Positions 14,519 through 21,912 of a DNA stretch of 21,912 nt are shown here, one piece after another (within the stretch, counting starts at the first letter, position 1; each line of letters starts with the position of its first letter). The notes beneath the pieces are model-generated. The model saw only the letters and a program-made list of their open reading frames with translations, did not search any database and was not told where the DNA came from. Location: NCBI GenBank assembly GCA_027056525.1, contig JALUKO010000274.1, forward strand, positions 1 through 21,912, written 5' to 3'. The stretch is from Helicobacteraceae bacterium (lineage in GTDB: Bacteria; Campylobacterota; Campylobacteria; Campylobacterales; Sulfurimonadaceae). A program made the position numbers and the translations under genes.

Positions 14519-15235
14519 ATGATAATTATTCCTGCAAGATTAGCTTCTACAAGGTTTCCGCAAAAGGTTCTAGCAGACATTGGCGGTTTGCCGATGGTTG
14601 TACGTACTGCAAAACGTGTGGAGCATTTGGACAAGGTTGTTGTAGCGGCTGATGATGAAAAGATCATAGAAGTTTGTAAAGAGCATGGCATAGAAGCGAT
14701 GCTCACATCTACGACACACAAAAGTGGTACGGACAGAATCAACGAATGTGCTGCTATTTTAAACCTTGCCGATGATGAGCTTATCATCAATGTGCAGGCG
14801 GATGAACCCTTTATTGAACCCGAGGTGGTAGAGTCACTCCTCTCTAAACTCAAAGAGTTGCAAAAAAACAACGAGCCTTTTATTATGGGGAGTTGCTTTA
14901 ACACGATCAATGCAGAAGCTGCACAAGATCCAAACCTTGTAAAAGTTGTACTTGACGATGCTAACAATGCCATATATTTTTCTCGTGCCTGCATCCCATA
15001 CAACAGTGGCGGCGGAGCAACATACTTCGGTCACATAGGGATCTACGGTTTTTCTAAAAAAAGCCTCAAAGAGTTCTGTAACCTCAGTGATGCACCCATA
15101 GAAGATGTGGAAAAACTAGAACAACTCCGTGCCGTTTTTCATCAAAAAAAGATAACAATGGTCAAAGTTGCAAGCACCGGTTTTGGAATAGATACGAAAG
15201 AGGATTTAGCAAGGGCGATAGAGATCTTTTTATAG
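14519..15235 (+). CDS. kdsB: 3-deoxy-manno-octulosonate cytidylyltransferase (CMP-Kdo synthetase)
   Basis: The 238-residue cytoplasmic enzyme activates Kdo with CTP for lipopolysaccharide inner-core assembly. It carries the family motifs: PARLASTRFPQKVLADI at the N-terminus (nucleotide binding), HKSGTDR, NVQADEP with the metal-binding D95 (NVQGDEP in most relatives), the GIYGF segment, EKLEQLR, and the C-terminal GFGIDT with D225. Length is normal. AAAGG lies 6 bases before the ATG. It is a single-gene unit divergent from the methyltransferase operon, and ends 14 bases before the convergent small gene at 15250. Its presence shows a Gram-negative organism that makes LPS or lipooligosaccharide. 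Confidence 0.97.
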   Translation: MIIIPARLASTRFPQKVLADIGGLPMVVRTAKRVEHLDKVVVAADDEKIIEVCKEHGIEAMLTSTTHKSGTDRINECAAILNLADDELIINVQADEPFIEPEVVESLLSKLKELQKNNEPFIMGSCFNTINAEAAQDPNLVKVVLDDANNAIYFSRACIPYNSGGGATYFGHIGIYGFSKKSLKEFCNLSDAPIEDVEKLEQLRAVFHQKKITMVKVASTGFGIDTKEDLARAIEIFL

Positions 15236-15249
15236 ATAAAAAGCGCTCT

Positions 15250-15456
15250 TTATCCCCGTGGCTTGATGTAGATCGTAAAATCACCAAACTGCTCACTCAG
15301 AGCAAACTCATGTTTTTGACAAAAGGTATTTCGCATCACACCGATAAGGTGTTTAGCTTCTTTTTGGGCTTCTTCCTTAGTTGCAAACTCCTGCACTTCT
15401 GCAAAGCCACCTTTGATAAAACATCGACATGTGTTCTCAACCTTTACCTTATACAT
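15250..15456 (-). CDS. Small Cys-containing protein of unknown function
   Basis: The 68-residue product starts MYKVKVENTCRCFIKGGF and ends FGDFTIYIKPRG; it has three cysteines (a CRC pair plus one in NTFCQKH) and an alternating strand-helix-strand look with EFATKEEAQKEAKHL as the helix. I chose the ATG at 15454-15456 because AGAGG on the minus strand lies 8 bases before it; a GTG at 15463 is too close to that site. I do not recognise the family. It follows the response-regulator gene by 14 bases on the same strand and may be the last gene of the chemosensory-type operon. Confidence 0.7.
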   Translation of the reverse strand: MYKVKVENTCRCFIKGGFAEVQEFATKEEAQKEAKHLIGVMRNTFCQKHEFALSEQFGDFTIYIKPRG

Positions 15457-15470
15457 CTGGCACACCTCTT

Positions 15471-16790
15471 TTAAAAATCAAATATATCATCAAAATCATC
15501 ACCATCAGCCAGAGCTTCATCCATTTTCAACATCCCTCCGATAGTCTGACAGTTCACGGCAATAGTATCGTTCATAAAGTCAGTACTTGGCGCTCCGGTA
15601 TGAAAGCTCATCTCTATCCAGTTTGAGAAGTCATTGCTAAAAGCTTTACACATCGGTCCAAGCGCTTCTGAGTTTTGTACAAACTCTTCTACATGAGTTG
15701 CCATATCATTTGAAAGCTCATTCAATGCTTTTGAGATCGGATACACCTCGCTGTAAGTTGCAAGAATAGAACCCAGTTTTTCCAGATATGTATAGATTTC
15801 AGTCACTTCCTCTTCTGTAATCCCACCACTTCCGACAATTAACATCAGCGAGTTTAGTTTTGCTGCAAACTCTTCAAGCTCGTCCAGATCATCGGCATCC
15901 AAATAATCAAACACTTGCAGATTTTGCTCCGAATGGGTAAACTCTACAGGGGAAGCAACCGTCTCCTCCTCTTGCGCGATTACAGGAGCAACAACAACCT
16001 GCTCTTGAAGTGCTGTCTCTTCCACAGAGATTATTTTTTTCAATTCAAAAGATATCTTGCCATCAGCGATTTTATGCGCACACTCAATTTGGTTTTTCTT
16101 CAGTGTCAACTCTAAAACCTTTGGAGGCAATGCATCAATCATAGTTAATGTAAAAAACTTTGACTCTTCCGAATCTTCTATAATGATTTCACTCTGAGTA
16201 CCAAGACGAACCTGTATGTCTGCTATAGCAAAAACAGTACGCACCACATCGCTCAAATCATCATATTTTTGCTCTGAACCAAGTAAAAAATACTCCCAAA
16301 ATTCTGAAAGTGCATCTTCAGAAGTGATAAAAAACTTCGTTTGCCAGCAAAAGATCTCTTGTGTAAAAAGATTGACACCCTGCAAATTGCTTCTCTTATG
16401 GCTTCTTGCTTCTATGAGTGTGATGTAGTTCGCAATTCTGCTGATAAATATATCAGAATTAACCGGTTTGGAAATATAATCTTCTGCACCATTGTTGAGT
16501 ATGAGCTTTTTTCTCTCGCTGTCATCTACCGCAGAGACCGCAATGATCATCATCTTTTGATTCTCTTCTCTAATAATCTTCGTCGCCTCAATACCATCCA
16601 TATTTGGCATCATGATATCCATCAGTACAATATCAAAGCTATTTTTTCTACATTTTTCAACTGCGATCAAACCATCTTCAGCTTCCTCTATCTCAAAGCT
16701 GACACTTTCATTTTCTTCTTCATAATCTTCCAAAAGAAGTTTCAGTATCATTCTGTTATTTCTGTTATCATCAACTATTAATATATTCAT
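15471..16790 (-). CDS. Response regulator with an unfamiliar C-terminal region
   Basis: Residues 1-120 of this 439-residue protein form a complete receiver domain: acidic pocket D7-D8, phospho-acceptor D58 in DIVLMDIMMPNMDG, S86 and K108 in YISKPV. The rest is not a DNA-binding, GGDEF, HD-GYP or methylesterase output that I recognise. Residues about 125-260 are mixed strand/helix; about 265-290 is a Val/Glu/Pro-rich linker; and the acidic, helical C-terminus (LDADDLDELEEFAAKLNSL to the terminal DDFDDIFDF) may bind another protein. Its ATG overlaps the stop of the upstream histidine kinase gene as ATGA, which points to a cognate pair: the kinase's own receiver lacks the acceptor Asp, while this one is intact. 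Confidence 0.9.
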   Translation of the reverse strand: MNILIVDDNRNNRMILKLLLEDYEEENESVSFEIEEAEDGLIAVEKCRKNSFDIVLMDIMMPNMDGIEATKIIREENQKMMIIAVSAVDDSERKKLILNNGAEDYISKPVNSDIFISRIANYITLIEARSHKRSNLQGVNLFTQEIFCWQTKFFITSEDALSEFWEYFLLGSEQKYDDLSDVVRTVFAIADIQVRLGTQSEIIIEDSEESKFFTLTMIDALPPKVLELTLKKNQIECAHKIADGKISFELKKIISVEETALQEQVVVAPVIAQEEETVASPVEFTHSEQNLQVFDYLDADDLDELEEFAAKLNSLMLIVGSGGITEEEVTEIYTYLEKLGSILATYSEVYPISKALNELSNDMATHVEEFVQNSEALGPMCKAFSNDFSNWIEMSFHTGAPSTDFMNDTIAVNCQTIGGMLKMDEALADGDDFDDIFDF

Positions 16791-18313
16791 AACTCTATAT
16801 CCTTCTTTCCTCTTATAAGCACTCTTGCACCACCTAGTTCTTTGGAGTCTGTTATAACAACCTTATAACCAAGCCGACTGCATAGCTCTTTGACAATATA
16901 CAGCCCGACACCGGCACCTTTGGCCGTTCTCGTCATATCATCTTCACCTGATTGTTCAAAAAGCTTGATAGCACTCTGTTTATCGCTGAAACCTTCTCCA
17001 TCATCAAGAACCTCGATGCTAAACTCTTCTTTATTGGCTTTTATGACGATAACTATAGTGCTTTGAGAGTATTTTATCGCATTTGTTATTAGATTGTTTA
17101 GTATCTGTTTCATCCGAAGTTCATCCGAGTAGATGGTATAGTTCTTCTTGTATGCTTTGACAACCTTGATCCCCTCAAGTTCCACTGCATGTTTTTTTAA
17201 GATTATCTCAACAACATTGTTAAGAGTAACTTCTGTTCTATGCAGCTCTAACATACCGTCTTTGAGTTTCATAGCATCGATCAGGTTCGTGATCATATCA
17301 AGCATTGTCCATCCACTGGCATTAATCTGTGATACCTGATCTATAAGTGTGTCACGTTTTTTAAACTCCACTTTTGCAAGATGTTTATTGACATACTCCG
17401 AAAAGTTTATAATTGCGTTGAGCGGAGTTTTAAGCTCATGGGTAAACACCGTTAAAAAAGAGTCTTTGATCTTATTGACCTCTTTTGCATGTTCAAGCTT
17501 TTGTAACTTCCGATCAATATCTTGTTGTTTTATCTTTCTTGCAGCATACACAACTTCTGAGACATCATTACTAAAAACAAGAAATTCAGATATCTCATTG
17601 TTCATATCTAAAATGGCTACCGCGGTTATATCGATAATATGATCCTGTTTATCATCAAATTTAAACGTTTGCCTGTCTCTGTAGATATGGTTCTCATTCA
17701 GCTCTCGCCACACATGTTCCATATCGGCATTTTTATTATCAAGGGGGTTGATCACTCCCTGCATAGCCTCTTCATGCGAGAGATGTGTTTTCTTACAAAA
17801 AGAATCATTGACATAAAAAATTTTTCCGTTTTTATCATGCTTAGTAACGCTAAAAGAGAGATCTATCGCATCTTTATAGTCCTGTAAAAGCTGTTTTTGC
17901 ACCTTATAATCTTCATGCCACAGTTTCTCTTTTGAAAGAGCTTCGATAGTGTTAAATAGAAGTGTTGCATCGACAGGTTTGTTCAGGTACTTATCCACCT
18001 GCAGATCAATGGAGAGTTTAAAAACATTGGCATCAACATCGCTGCTTAACATCAAAACTATGGCCTGAGAAGGGTGTGATTGTTTTACTTTTTCTATAAG
18101 CTCAATGCCACCCATACTTTTTAGACCCGGAGAAACAAGGACGATATCCGGCTTGACATCATTAAAAAGCTCTTGAGCATGGATACCGTCATCACTCGTA
18201 TATACTTCATCGCCCATCGCTTTGACCCAAGTGCTCAGCCTTCTAAGCACTCTATTGTCCTCTTCACAAATTAAAATTTTTAATTGAGAATCTATAGAGT
18301 GGGAACTATTCAT
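16787..18313 (-). CDS. Histidine kinase with N-terminal pseudo-receiver and PAS domain
   Basis: The 508-residue protein has no membrane segment, so it is cytoplasmic. Order: a receiver-like domain (about 11-130), a PAS domain (about 150-260), a short coiled coil, HisKA with H292 in FTHELKTPLNAI, and HATPase_c with the N box NNLITNAIKYS, G1 DDGEGF and G2 GAGVGLYIV, so the kinase core looks active. In the receiver the acceptor position is Ser61 (DIVLVSPGL where DIVLMDxxMP is expected), and the acidic pocket is E17-E18; the LNKP lysine is kept. It therefore cannot be phosphorylated in the usual way and probably acts as a binding or regulatory module. The start follows the parA-like stop by 2 bases and the end overlaps the response regulator (ATGA). 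Confidence 0.92.
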   Translation of the reverse strand: MNSSHSIDSQLKILICEEDNRVLRRLSTWVKAMGDEVYTSDDGIHAQELFNDVKPDIVLVSPGLKSMGGIELIEKVKQSHPSQAIVLMLSSDVDANVFKLSIDLQVDKYLNKPVDATLLFNTIEALSKEKLWHEDYKVQKQLLQDYKDAIDLSFSVTKHDKNGKIFYVNDSFCKKTHLSHEEAMQGVINPLDNKNADMEHVWRELNENHIYRDRQTFKFDDKQDHIIDITAVAILDMNNEISEFLVFSNDVSEVVYAARKIKQQDIDRKLQKLEHAKEVNKIKDSFLTVFTHELKTPLNAIINFSEYVNKHLAKVEFKKRDTLIDQVSQINASGWTMLDMITNLIDAMKLKDGMLELHRTEVTLNNVVEIILKKHAVELEGIKVVKAYKKNYTIYSDELRMKQILNNLITNAIKYSQSTIVIVIKANKEEFSIEVLDDGEGFSDKQSAIKLFEQSGEDDMTRTAKGAGVGLYIVKELCSRLGYKVVITDSKELGGARVLIRGKKDIEL

Positions 18314-18315
18314 CG

Positions 18316-19056
18316 CTAGAGTCTTTTAAGTAATTCTGCAACACATCGTTGATAATCTTTGAGCCCTTTAGATCGTTTTGTATCCAAAATGATGGGGGAG
18401 CCTGATTCAAACTGTTGTGCGAGTTTAATATCTACACCTATAGGTGAGAGCAGTTTTTCTTCACCAAAAGATGTTTTTACTTTGGCGATTGAGTCTTTAT
18501 GCTCATTGATATGAGGGTTATACATTACCGGCAAAATAGACACATCTGCGATTTCACGCTCAAAATGAGAAGCACTTTGATACACGGCACGTAACATCTG
18601 TCCCACTGCGACTACACCTAAATGGTGCGGAACAAAAGGGATCACAACACTATCAGCAACTTCCAAGGAGTTTTTTAAAAGCGCATCAAAGGTTGGGGGA
18701 GTATCGATCACACAATAGTCAAAAAACTCTGCTATTTTTTCCCTTTTAAAACGACTTTTGAGTACTCCTCTTAGATCAGAGTATTCATATACATCAAAAA
18801 AAGCGAGTGCGGGAGAGAGTGTCAAGTTTTCATGAACTGTAGGGATAAAGGTCTCACTAAGCGTTGTTCCCGTAAAAATAGAATGAACACCCAGTTGCTC
18901 ATTTGGTTCACAACCGACACCGATGGAAGCATGTCCCTGTGTATCAAAGTCTAAAAGTAACACAGAACCCTGTTTTGCCAAACCACTTGCAATATTAACA
19001 GCTGTCGTTGTTTTTGCAGAACCACCTTTACGGTTACTAATTACAATGGTTTTCAC
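18316..19056 (-). CDS. ParA/MinD-type ATPase, ParC-like (array positioning?)
   Basis: The 246-residue protein has the deviant Walker A motif KGGSAKTT (residues 10-17), the switch/Walker B region with LLLDFDTQGHAS and YCVIDTPPTFDALL, and the usual ParA length. I chose GTG at 19054-19056 (MKTIVISNRKGG, AGGA 10 bases upstream) over a TTG at 19063 that lies 1 base from that site. No parB is nearby; the neighbours are cheA, a CheW and kinases. ParA proteins encoded in chemotaxis loci (ParC of Vibrio, PpfA of Rhodobacter) position chemosensory clusters, and that is the likeliest role here. It overlaps the STAS-like gene by 20 bases and is followed by the kinase gene after 2. Confidence 0.9.
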   Translation of the reverse strand: MKTIVISNRKGGSAKTTTAVNIASGLAKQGSVLLLDFDTQGHASIGVGCEPNEQLGVHSIFTGTTLSETFIPTVHENLTLSPALAFFDVYEYSDLRGVLKSRFKREKIAEFFDYCVIDTPPTFDALLKNSLEVADSVVIPFVPHHLGVVAVGQMLRAVYQSASHFEREIADVSILPVMYNPHINEHKDSIAKVKTSFGEEKLLSPIGVDIKLAQQFESGSPIILDTKRSKGLKDYQRCVAELLKRL

Positions 19057-19306
19057 TCGTATCAAATCCTTTTAAAACTGTCTCAAAGAGCTTTTTTTCA
19101 TTACCGAACTTATATGTACAGGTATAATTTTTTTTATATGCCATAATATGCTGCAACACAGCCAAATGAATATCCTCACACTCTTCAAAGTTCAAAAGAA
19201 CTTCATCCGGTGCTTTTTCCTGTAAAAAATCCCTAAAACCAGGGATCTCATCTTCATATATCACTGATGAAAAGGTCGCTTCATTCGCTTCATATGTAAT
19301 TGCCAT
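19037..19306 (-). CDS. Small STAS-like domain protein
   Basis: The 89-residue protein has the rhythm of a single STAS domain: an early strand, a helix (EIPGFRDFLQEK), a hydrophobic strand VLLNFEEC followed by the helix EDIHLAVLQHIMAY, then a strand, and a last helix LFETVLKGF. STAS proteins are anti-sigma antagonists or binding modules controlled by phosphorylation of a Ser/Thr after the central strand; here that spot reads DIHLAV, without Ser or Thr, so switch control by phosphorylation is doubtful. AAGGAG (19312-19317) sits 6 bases before the ATG and overlaps the CheW stop codon. Family assignment is by fold pattern, hence moderate. Confidence 0.75.
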   Translation of the reverse strand: MAITYEANEATFSSVIYEDEIPGFRDFLQEKAPDEVLLNFEECEDIHLAVLQHIMAYKKNYTCTYKFGNEKKLFETVLKGFDTSENHCN

Positions 19307-19315
19307 TATATCTCC

Positions 19316-20080
19316 TTAATTTGGAATATCTATATTTTTTATAACATTTATCAAAACACCGTCCATATCTAAAACACCCTCAAGTTCCAGAAGCTCACCA
19401 AAATCATGTGTTTCTTCTGAACGCATAATAGCATCCTCTTCAATATGTGCAATATCTTCAATCGTATCCACTTTTATGGCAAAATATTTTTCATTTTTTT
19501 CATAGAGTATCAGTTTTTGCAAAGAGTTTGCAACACTGCTTAATTTGGCTGTAAACGTATCGATCGCTGACATTGTCTGATGAAATTTCAACTCCACTTC
19601 TTGATCTACAATCTCTTTGGCTTTTTCAATATCGCTATTATATACTTCTAAAGCTTCAGCACCAAGCATATGCAACTGTTTATGATTATTTACAAGTTCA
19701 TTGAGTATGACCGTTATCACCTCATCAACAGATTTAAAACCATCTAACCAAATGCCAAGTTCACATTTATGAGGGTTTGTCGTTTTCGTAAAGAGCACCC
19801 CCTTATAGATAGAATCTCTAAGTTCATCTACCCAGTTTTGATGAGCAACCTTCAATTCTGCAAACTTTTTTCGCAATTCATCTTCATACATCGGCAAAGC
19901 AATTAACTTACGAAAATTTAAAACTTTTATGACCTTGCCTTCATAGGACATCATCCCATCGATAAGTTCATGTGCATTTGGAATATCCGTCAACTCACGG
20001 GATTGAATAATCCTTTGAATATTATCAATTTTAAGAGCATATCGATTATTTCCGACCCCAAAGACGATCAAATCTGTCAT
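19316..20080 (-). CDS. CheW coupling protein with an inserted zinc-binding CZB domain
   Basis: This 254-residue protein has the first half of a CheW fold (residues 1-62: LIVFGVGNNRYALKI, then the GMMSYEGKVIKVLNFRKLI stretch typical of CheW) and the second half at the C-terminus (residues 190-254: KLILYEKNEKYFAIKVDTIEDI, LEGVLDMDGVLINVI). Between them is a helical CZB domain with its zinc ligands H80 (HQNW), C106 (CELGIWL), H133 and H137 (HKQLH). CheW links CheA to receptors; CZB domains in TlpD-type receptors and DgcZ bind zinc and respond to zinc or oxidants. AAAGG stands 7 bases before the ATG. It lies 13 bases after cheA, so the two are surely coexpressed. Confidence 0.92.
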   Translation of the reverse strand: MTDLIVFGVGNNRYALKIDNIQRIIQSRELTDIPNAHELIDGMMSYEGKVIKVLNFRKLIALPMYEDELRKKFAELKVAHQNWVDELRDSIYKGVLFTKTTNPHKCELGIWLDGFKSVDEVITVILNELVNNHKQLHMLGAEALEVYNSDIEKAKEIVDQEVELKFHQTMSAIDTFTAKLSSVANSLQKLILYEKNEKYFAIKVDTIEDIAHIEEDAIMRSEETHDFGELLELEGVLDMDGVLINVIKNIDIPN

Positions 20081-20093
20081 AGTACAACCTTTC

Positions 20094-21912
20094 TTAAGCT
20101 ACTTGTATATCTTCTTTTAATTTCTGTGAAATCCCCAAAAGTCCTATAGGATCGATTGCCATGATGATTTTTCCATTTCCAAGAAGTGCGGTACCGCTAA
20201 AAAGTGGATGGTTCTCCATAATACCCACAAGCGGTTTTTGCACAACATCCAATTGACCCAAGAATTTGTTAACAACAACGGCTAAAAGGTTATCTTTTAT
20301 GTTAAGCACTACAATAGAAAGTGGTTCATTCTCCATAGCTTCTTCATTAAGCATCGACTTGATAAAGAGCAGTGGAATAACCTCACCCCGAATATAAACA
20401 AAAGGCTCATTATGTAAATACTCGATCTCGTCACGCTCAAGCTTCACAGTCTCACTGACACTGTCCATCGGGATACCATAGTGAATATCGTTCATTTGAA
20501 TGTGAAGAAGGGATGTTACAGCCAAAGAAACAGGTATCGCCAAAGTGATCGTAGTACCCTGGTTTGCTTTTGTCTTTATCTTGATACTACCGCCAAAACT
20601 CTCAATAGATTTTTTTACAACATCCATACCAACACCCCGACCACTGTACTCACTGATCTCATCTGCTGTAGAGAGTCCCGGAAGAAGCACAAGTTCTGCC
20701 ATCTCATCTTCACTCAACGCATCAATCTGCTCATGTGTCATCAGTCCTTTTTCAAGAACCTTGTTCGCAACTCTTTCAACATTGATCCCCGCACCGTCAT
20801 CTACAATCTCTATAACTATCCTGTCAGACTGGGCATAAGCACTCAAAGTAACTTTTCCCATAGGGTTTTTACCTTTTTGCTCTCTTACTTCCGGTGTTTC
20901 GATACCATGGTCGAGGGAGTTTCTCATAATATGGATCATTGGATCAGCCAACATCTCAATCATATTCTTATCAAGTTTTGTTTCACCCCCGTCCATCTCT
21001 AGTTTCACTTTTTTACCAAGTTTTTTGGCAATATCACGAACAAGTTTAGGATATCTGTCAAACACATATGAGATAGGTAACATTCTCATACCCATAATAA
21101 GGTCCTGGAGTTGTTCAGACAATCGGTTGATAAAAATATACTTCTCCATGATCTCACGTTTTATCATATCGTGACTCATTCCTGAAACATTATCGGCAAG
21201 ATACGGCAAAGAGTTTTTAGCAACAAGCAGCTCCCCTACAACATTCATAAGTGAGTCGATCGATTCCTGATCTATCTTCACAGTTTTTCCAACAACAGCT
21301 TTTTTACTCTCCTCTTTTGGAGCGGTTTTTTTGGGAACTTTTACCTGTGGTATTTCTTGAGTCTGCTCAACAACTTTTTGCTCTGCAGGGGGAGCTGAAA
21401 CCTCTTTAGCTTCTTGAGGCTCTTTCTCCTCTTGTACAATACCAAGTTGCTCTGATAAAAAGCTTTGTATCTCCTCTTTAGAACTAAATGATGCCGGTAT
21501 TTGAGGTAGATACTTTCGCATTTTATCCATAATAACGATCACCCTTTGCAGGTCATCCTCATTTTCTATCATATCAAGAGCTTTGTATTGTTGCTCCATC
21601 ATACCATCAAGAACATCTTGAACATCTGCACTTGCCTCTAGCGTCTGCAGATCTTCTGTAGTACTTTCTTGTACTTTTTCTTGTGTAGTTTTTTCTTCTA
21701 TAGTAGTTGGAGCTTCACTTTGTATATCTTGTGAGCCCTTATAGACCTCTCCCTTGTAAAGATTTGCAAAGAAACTGCCAAGTTTTGCAATATCCTCATC
21801 TTTCATCAGTCCAGCTATATCTAAGAAGCGTTGAAGTTGCGCATACTGAAGTGTTTCTACACCCACAAGCTCCATCGATTTTTCCACTTTTTCAACTATG
21901 CTTGCCTTATCG
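20094..21912 (-). CDS. cheA: Chemotaxis-type histidine kinase CheA (N-terminal part outside the window)
   Basis: The frame is open to the right edge (GTG at 21885 is internal), so the N-terminus, including any P1 phosphotransfer domain, is outside. The visible 600-odd residues contain helical segments, a Glu/Pro/Lys/Ala-rich linker, the P3 dimerisation helices (VKIDQESIDSLMNVVGELLVA), the P4 kinase with N box MRNSLDHGIE, G1 DDGAGI and G2 GRGVGMDVVKKSIESFGG, and the CheW-like P5 domain to the end. The kinase motifs are intact. No C-terminal receiver is present, unlike the CheA-Y fusion that runs flagellar chemotaxis in Campylobacter and Helicobacter, so this is probably a second chemosensory-type kinase. 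It heads the visible part of the operon with the CZB-CheW gene 13 bases downstream. Confidence 0.96.
   Translation of the reverse strand, partial: DKASIVEKVEKSMELVGVETLQYAQLQRFLDIAGLMKDEDIAKLGSFFANLYKGEVYKGSQDIQSEAPTTIEEKTTQEKVQESTTEDLQTLEASADVQDVLDGMMEQQYKALDMIENEDDLQRVIVIMDKMRKYLPQIPASFSSKEEIQSFLSEQLGIVQEEKEPQEAKEVSAPPAEQKVVEQTQEIPQVKVPKKTAPKEESKKAVVGKTVKIDQESIDSLMNVVGELLVAKNSLPYLADNVSGMSHDMIKREIMEKYIFINRLSEQLQDLIMGMRMLPISYVFDRYPKLVRDIAKKLGKKVKLEMDGGETKLDKNMIEMLADPMIHIMRNSLDHGIETPEVREQKGKNPMGKVTLSAYAQSDRIVIEIVDDGAGINVERVANKVLEKGLMTHEQIDALSEDEMAELVLLPGLSTADEISEYSGRGVGMDVVKKSIESFGGSIKIKTKANQGTTITLAIPVSLAVTSLLHIQMNDIHYGIPMDSVSETVKLERDEIEYLHNEPFVYIRGEVIPLLFIKSMLNEEAMENEPLSIVVLNIKDNLLAVVVNKFLGQLDVVQKPLVGIMENHPLFSGTALLGNGKIIMAIDPIGLLGISQKLKEDIQVA

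Noticed and set aside
15235..15254. Imperfect palindrome GATAAA...TTTATC between the convergent kdsB and small gene, as a terminator
   Set aside because: The stem is six AT-rich pairs with a mismatch, and there is no T-tract on either side that would make it convincing.
21885..21887. GTG as the true start of cheA
   Set aside because: The frame stays open to the window edge with coding-like residues before it, and CheA needs more N-terminal sequence (P1), so it is treated as partial.

Overview
The window looks like a chromosomal segment of a low-GC Campylobacterota (epsilonproteobacterial) bacterium, most likely a motile, c-di-GMP-rich Sulfurimonas/Sulfuricurvum-like organism. This rests on the AT-rich coding style, promoters with a clear TATAAT but no recognisable -35, the flagellar L-ring gene, Kdo (LPS) synthesis, and a methyltransferase / YkgJ / TPR-lipoprotein / trpC gene order that I recall from Campylobacter relatives. 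The genus is an inference. I see no rRNA, tRNA, CRISPR array, prophage or insertion sequence.

Region 1 (1-8041, + strand): the end of a diguanylate cyclase cut by the window edge; a small protein that may be a degenerate GGDEF relative; valS (valyl-tRNA synthetase) followed after 4 nt by a SulP-STAS anion transporter; a strong AT-rich hairpin; then an 895-residue membrane protein with a nitrate-sensor-like region, PAS, GGDEF (with I-site) and EAL domains. Region 2 (8022-10134, - strand): flgH and, overlapping its 3' end, a secreted transglutaminase-like protein. flgH is preceded by a good sigma-54 promoter match that overlaps the promoter region of divergent yqeY. Region 3 (10643-11296): a small RelE-type toxin-antitoxin module with an extra micro-ORF, bounded on both sides by related TGGGAG-containing repeat sequences, which suggests an inserted cassette.

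Region 4 (11297-14457, - strand): a tightly overlapping operon of a TrmN6-like methyltransferase, a YkgJ cysteine-cluster protein, a TPR lipoprotein and trpC. It is divergent from kdsB, and the two share a perfectly palindromic double -10 element. Region 5 (15250-21912, - strand): the most interesting part, an apparent seven-gene operon: cheA (5' end outside the window, no C-terminal receiver), a CheW whose domain is split by an inserted zinc-binding CZB domain, a STAS-like small protein, a ParA/ParC-like ATPase, a histidine kinase with a pseudo-receiver (Ser at the phospho-acceptor position), a response regulator with an unfamiliar long C-terminus, and a small Cys-containing protein. The genes are close or overlapping. 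I infer a secondary chemosensory-type signalling system in which zinc/redox sensing is built into the coupling protein, ParA positions the complex, and output goes through a dedicated kinase/regulator pair. No receptor, CheR, CheB or stand-alone CheY is visible in the window.
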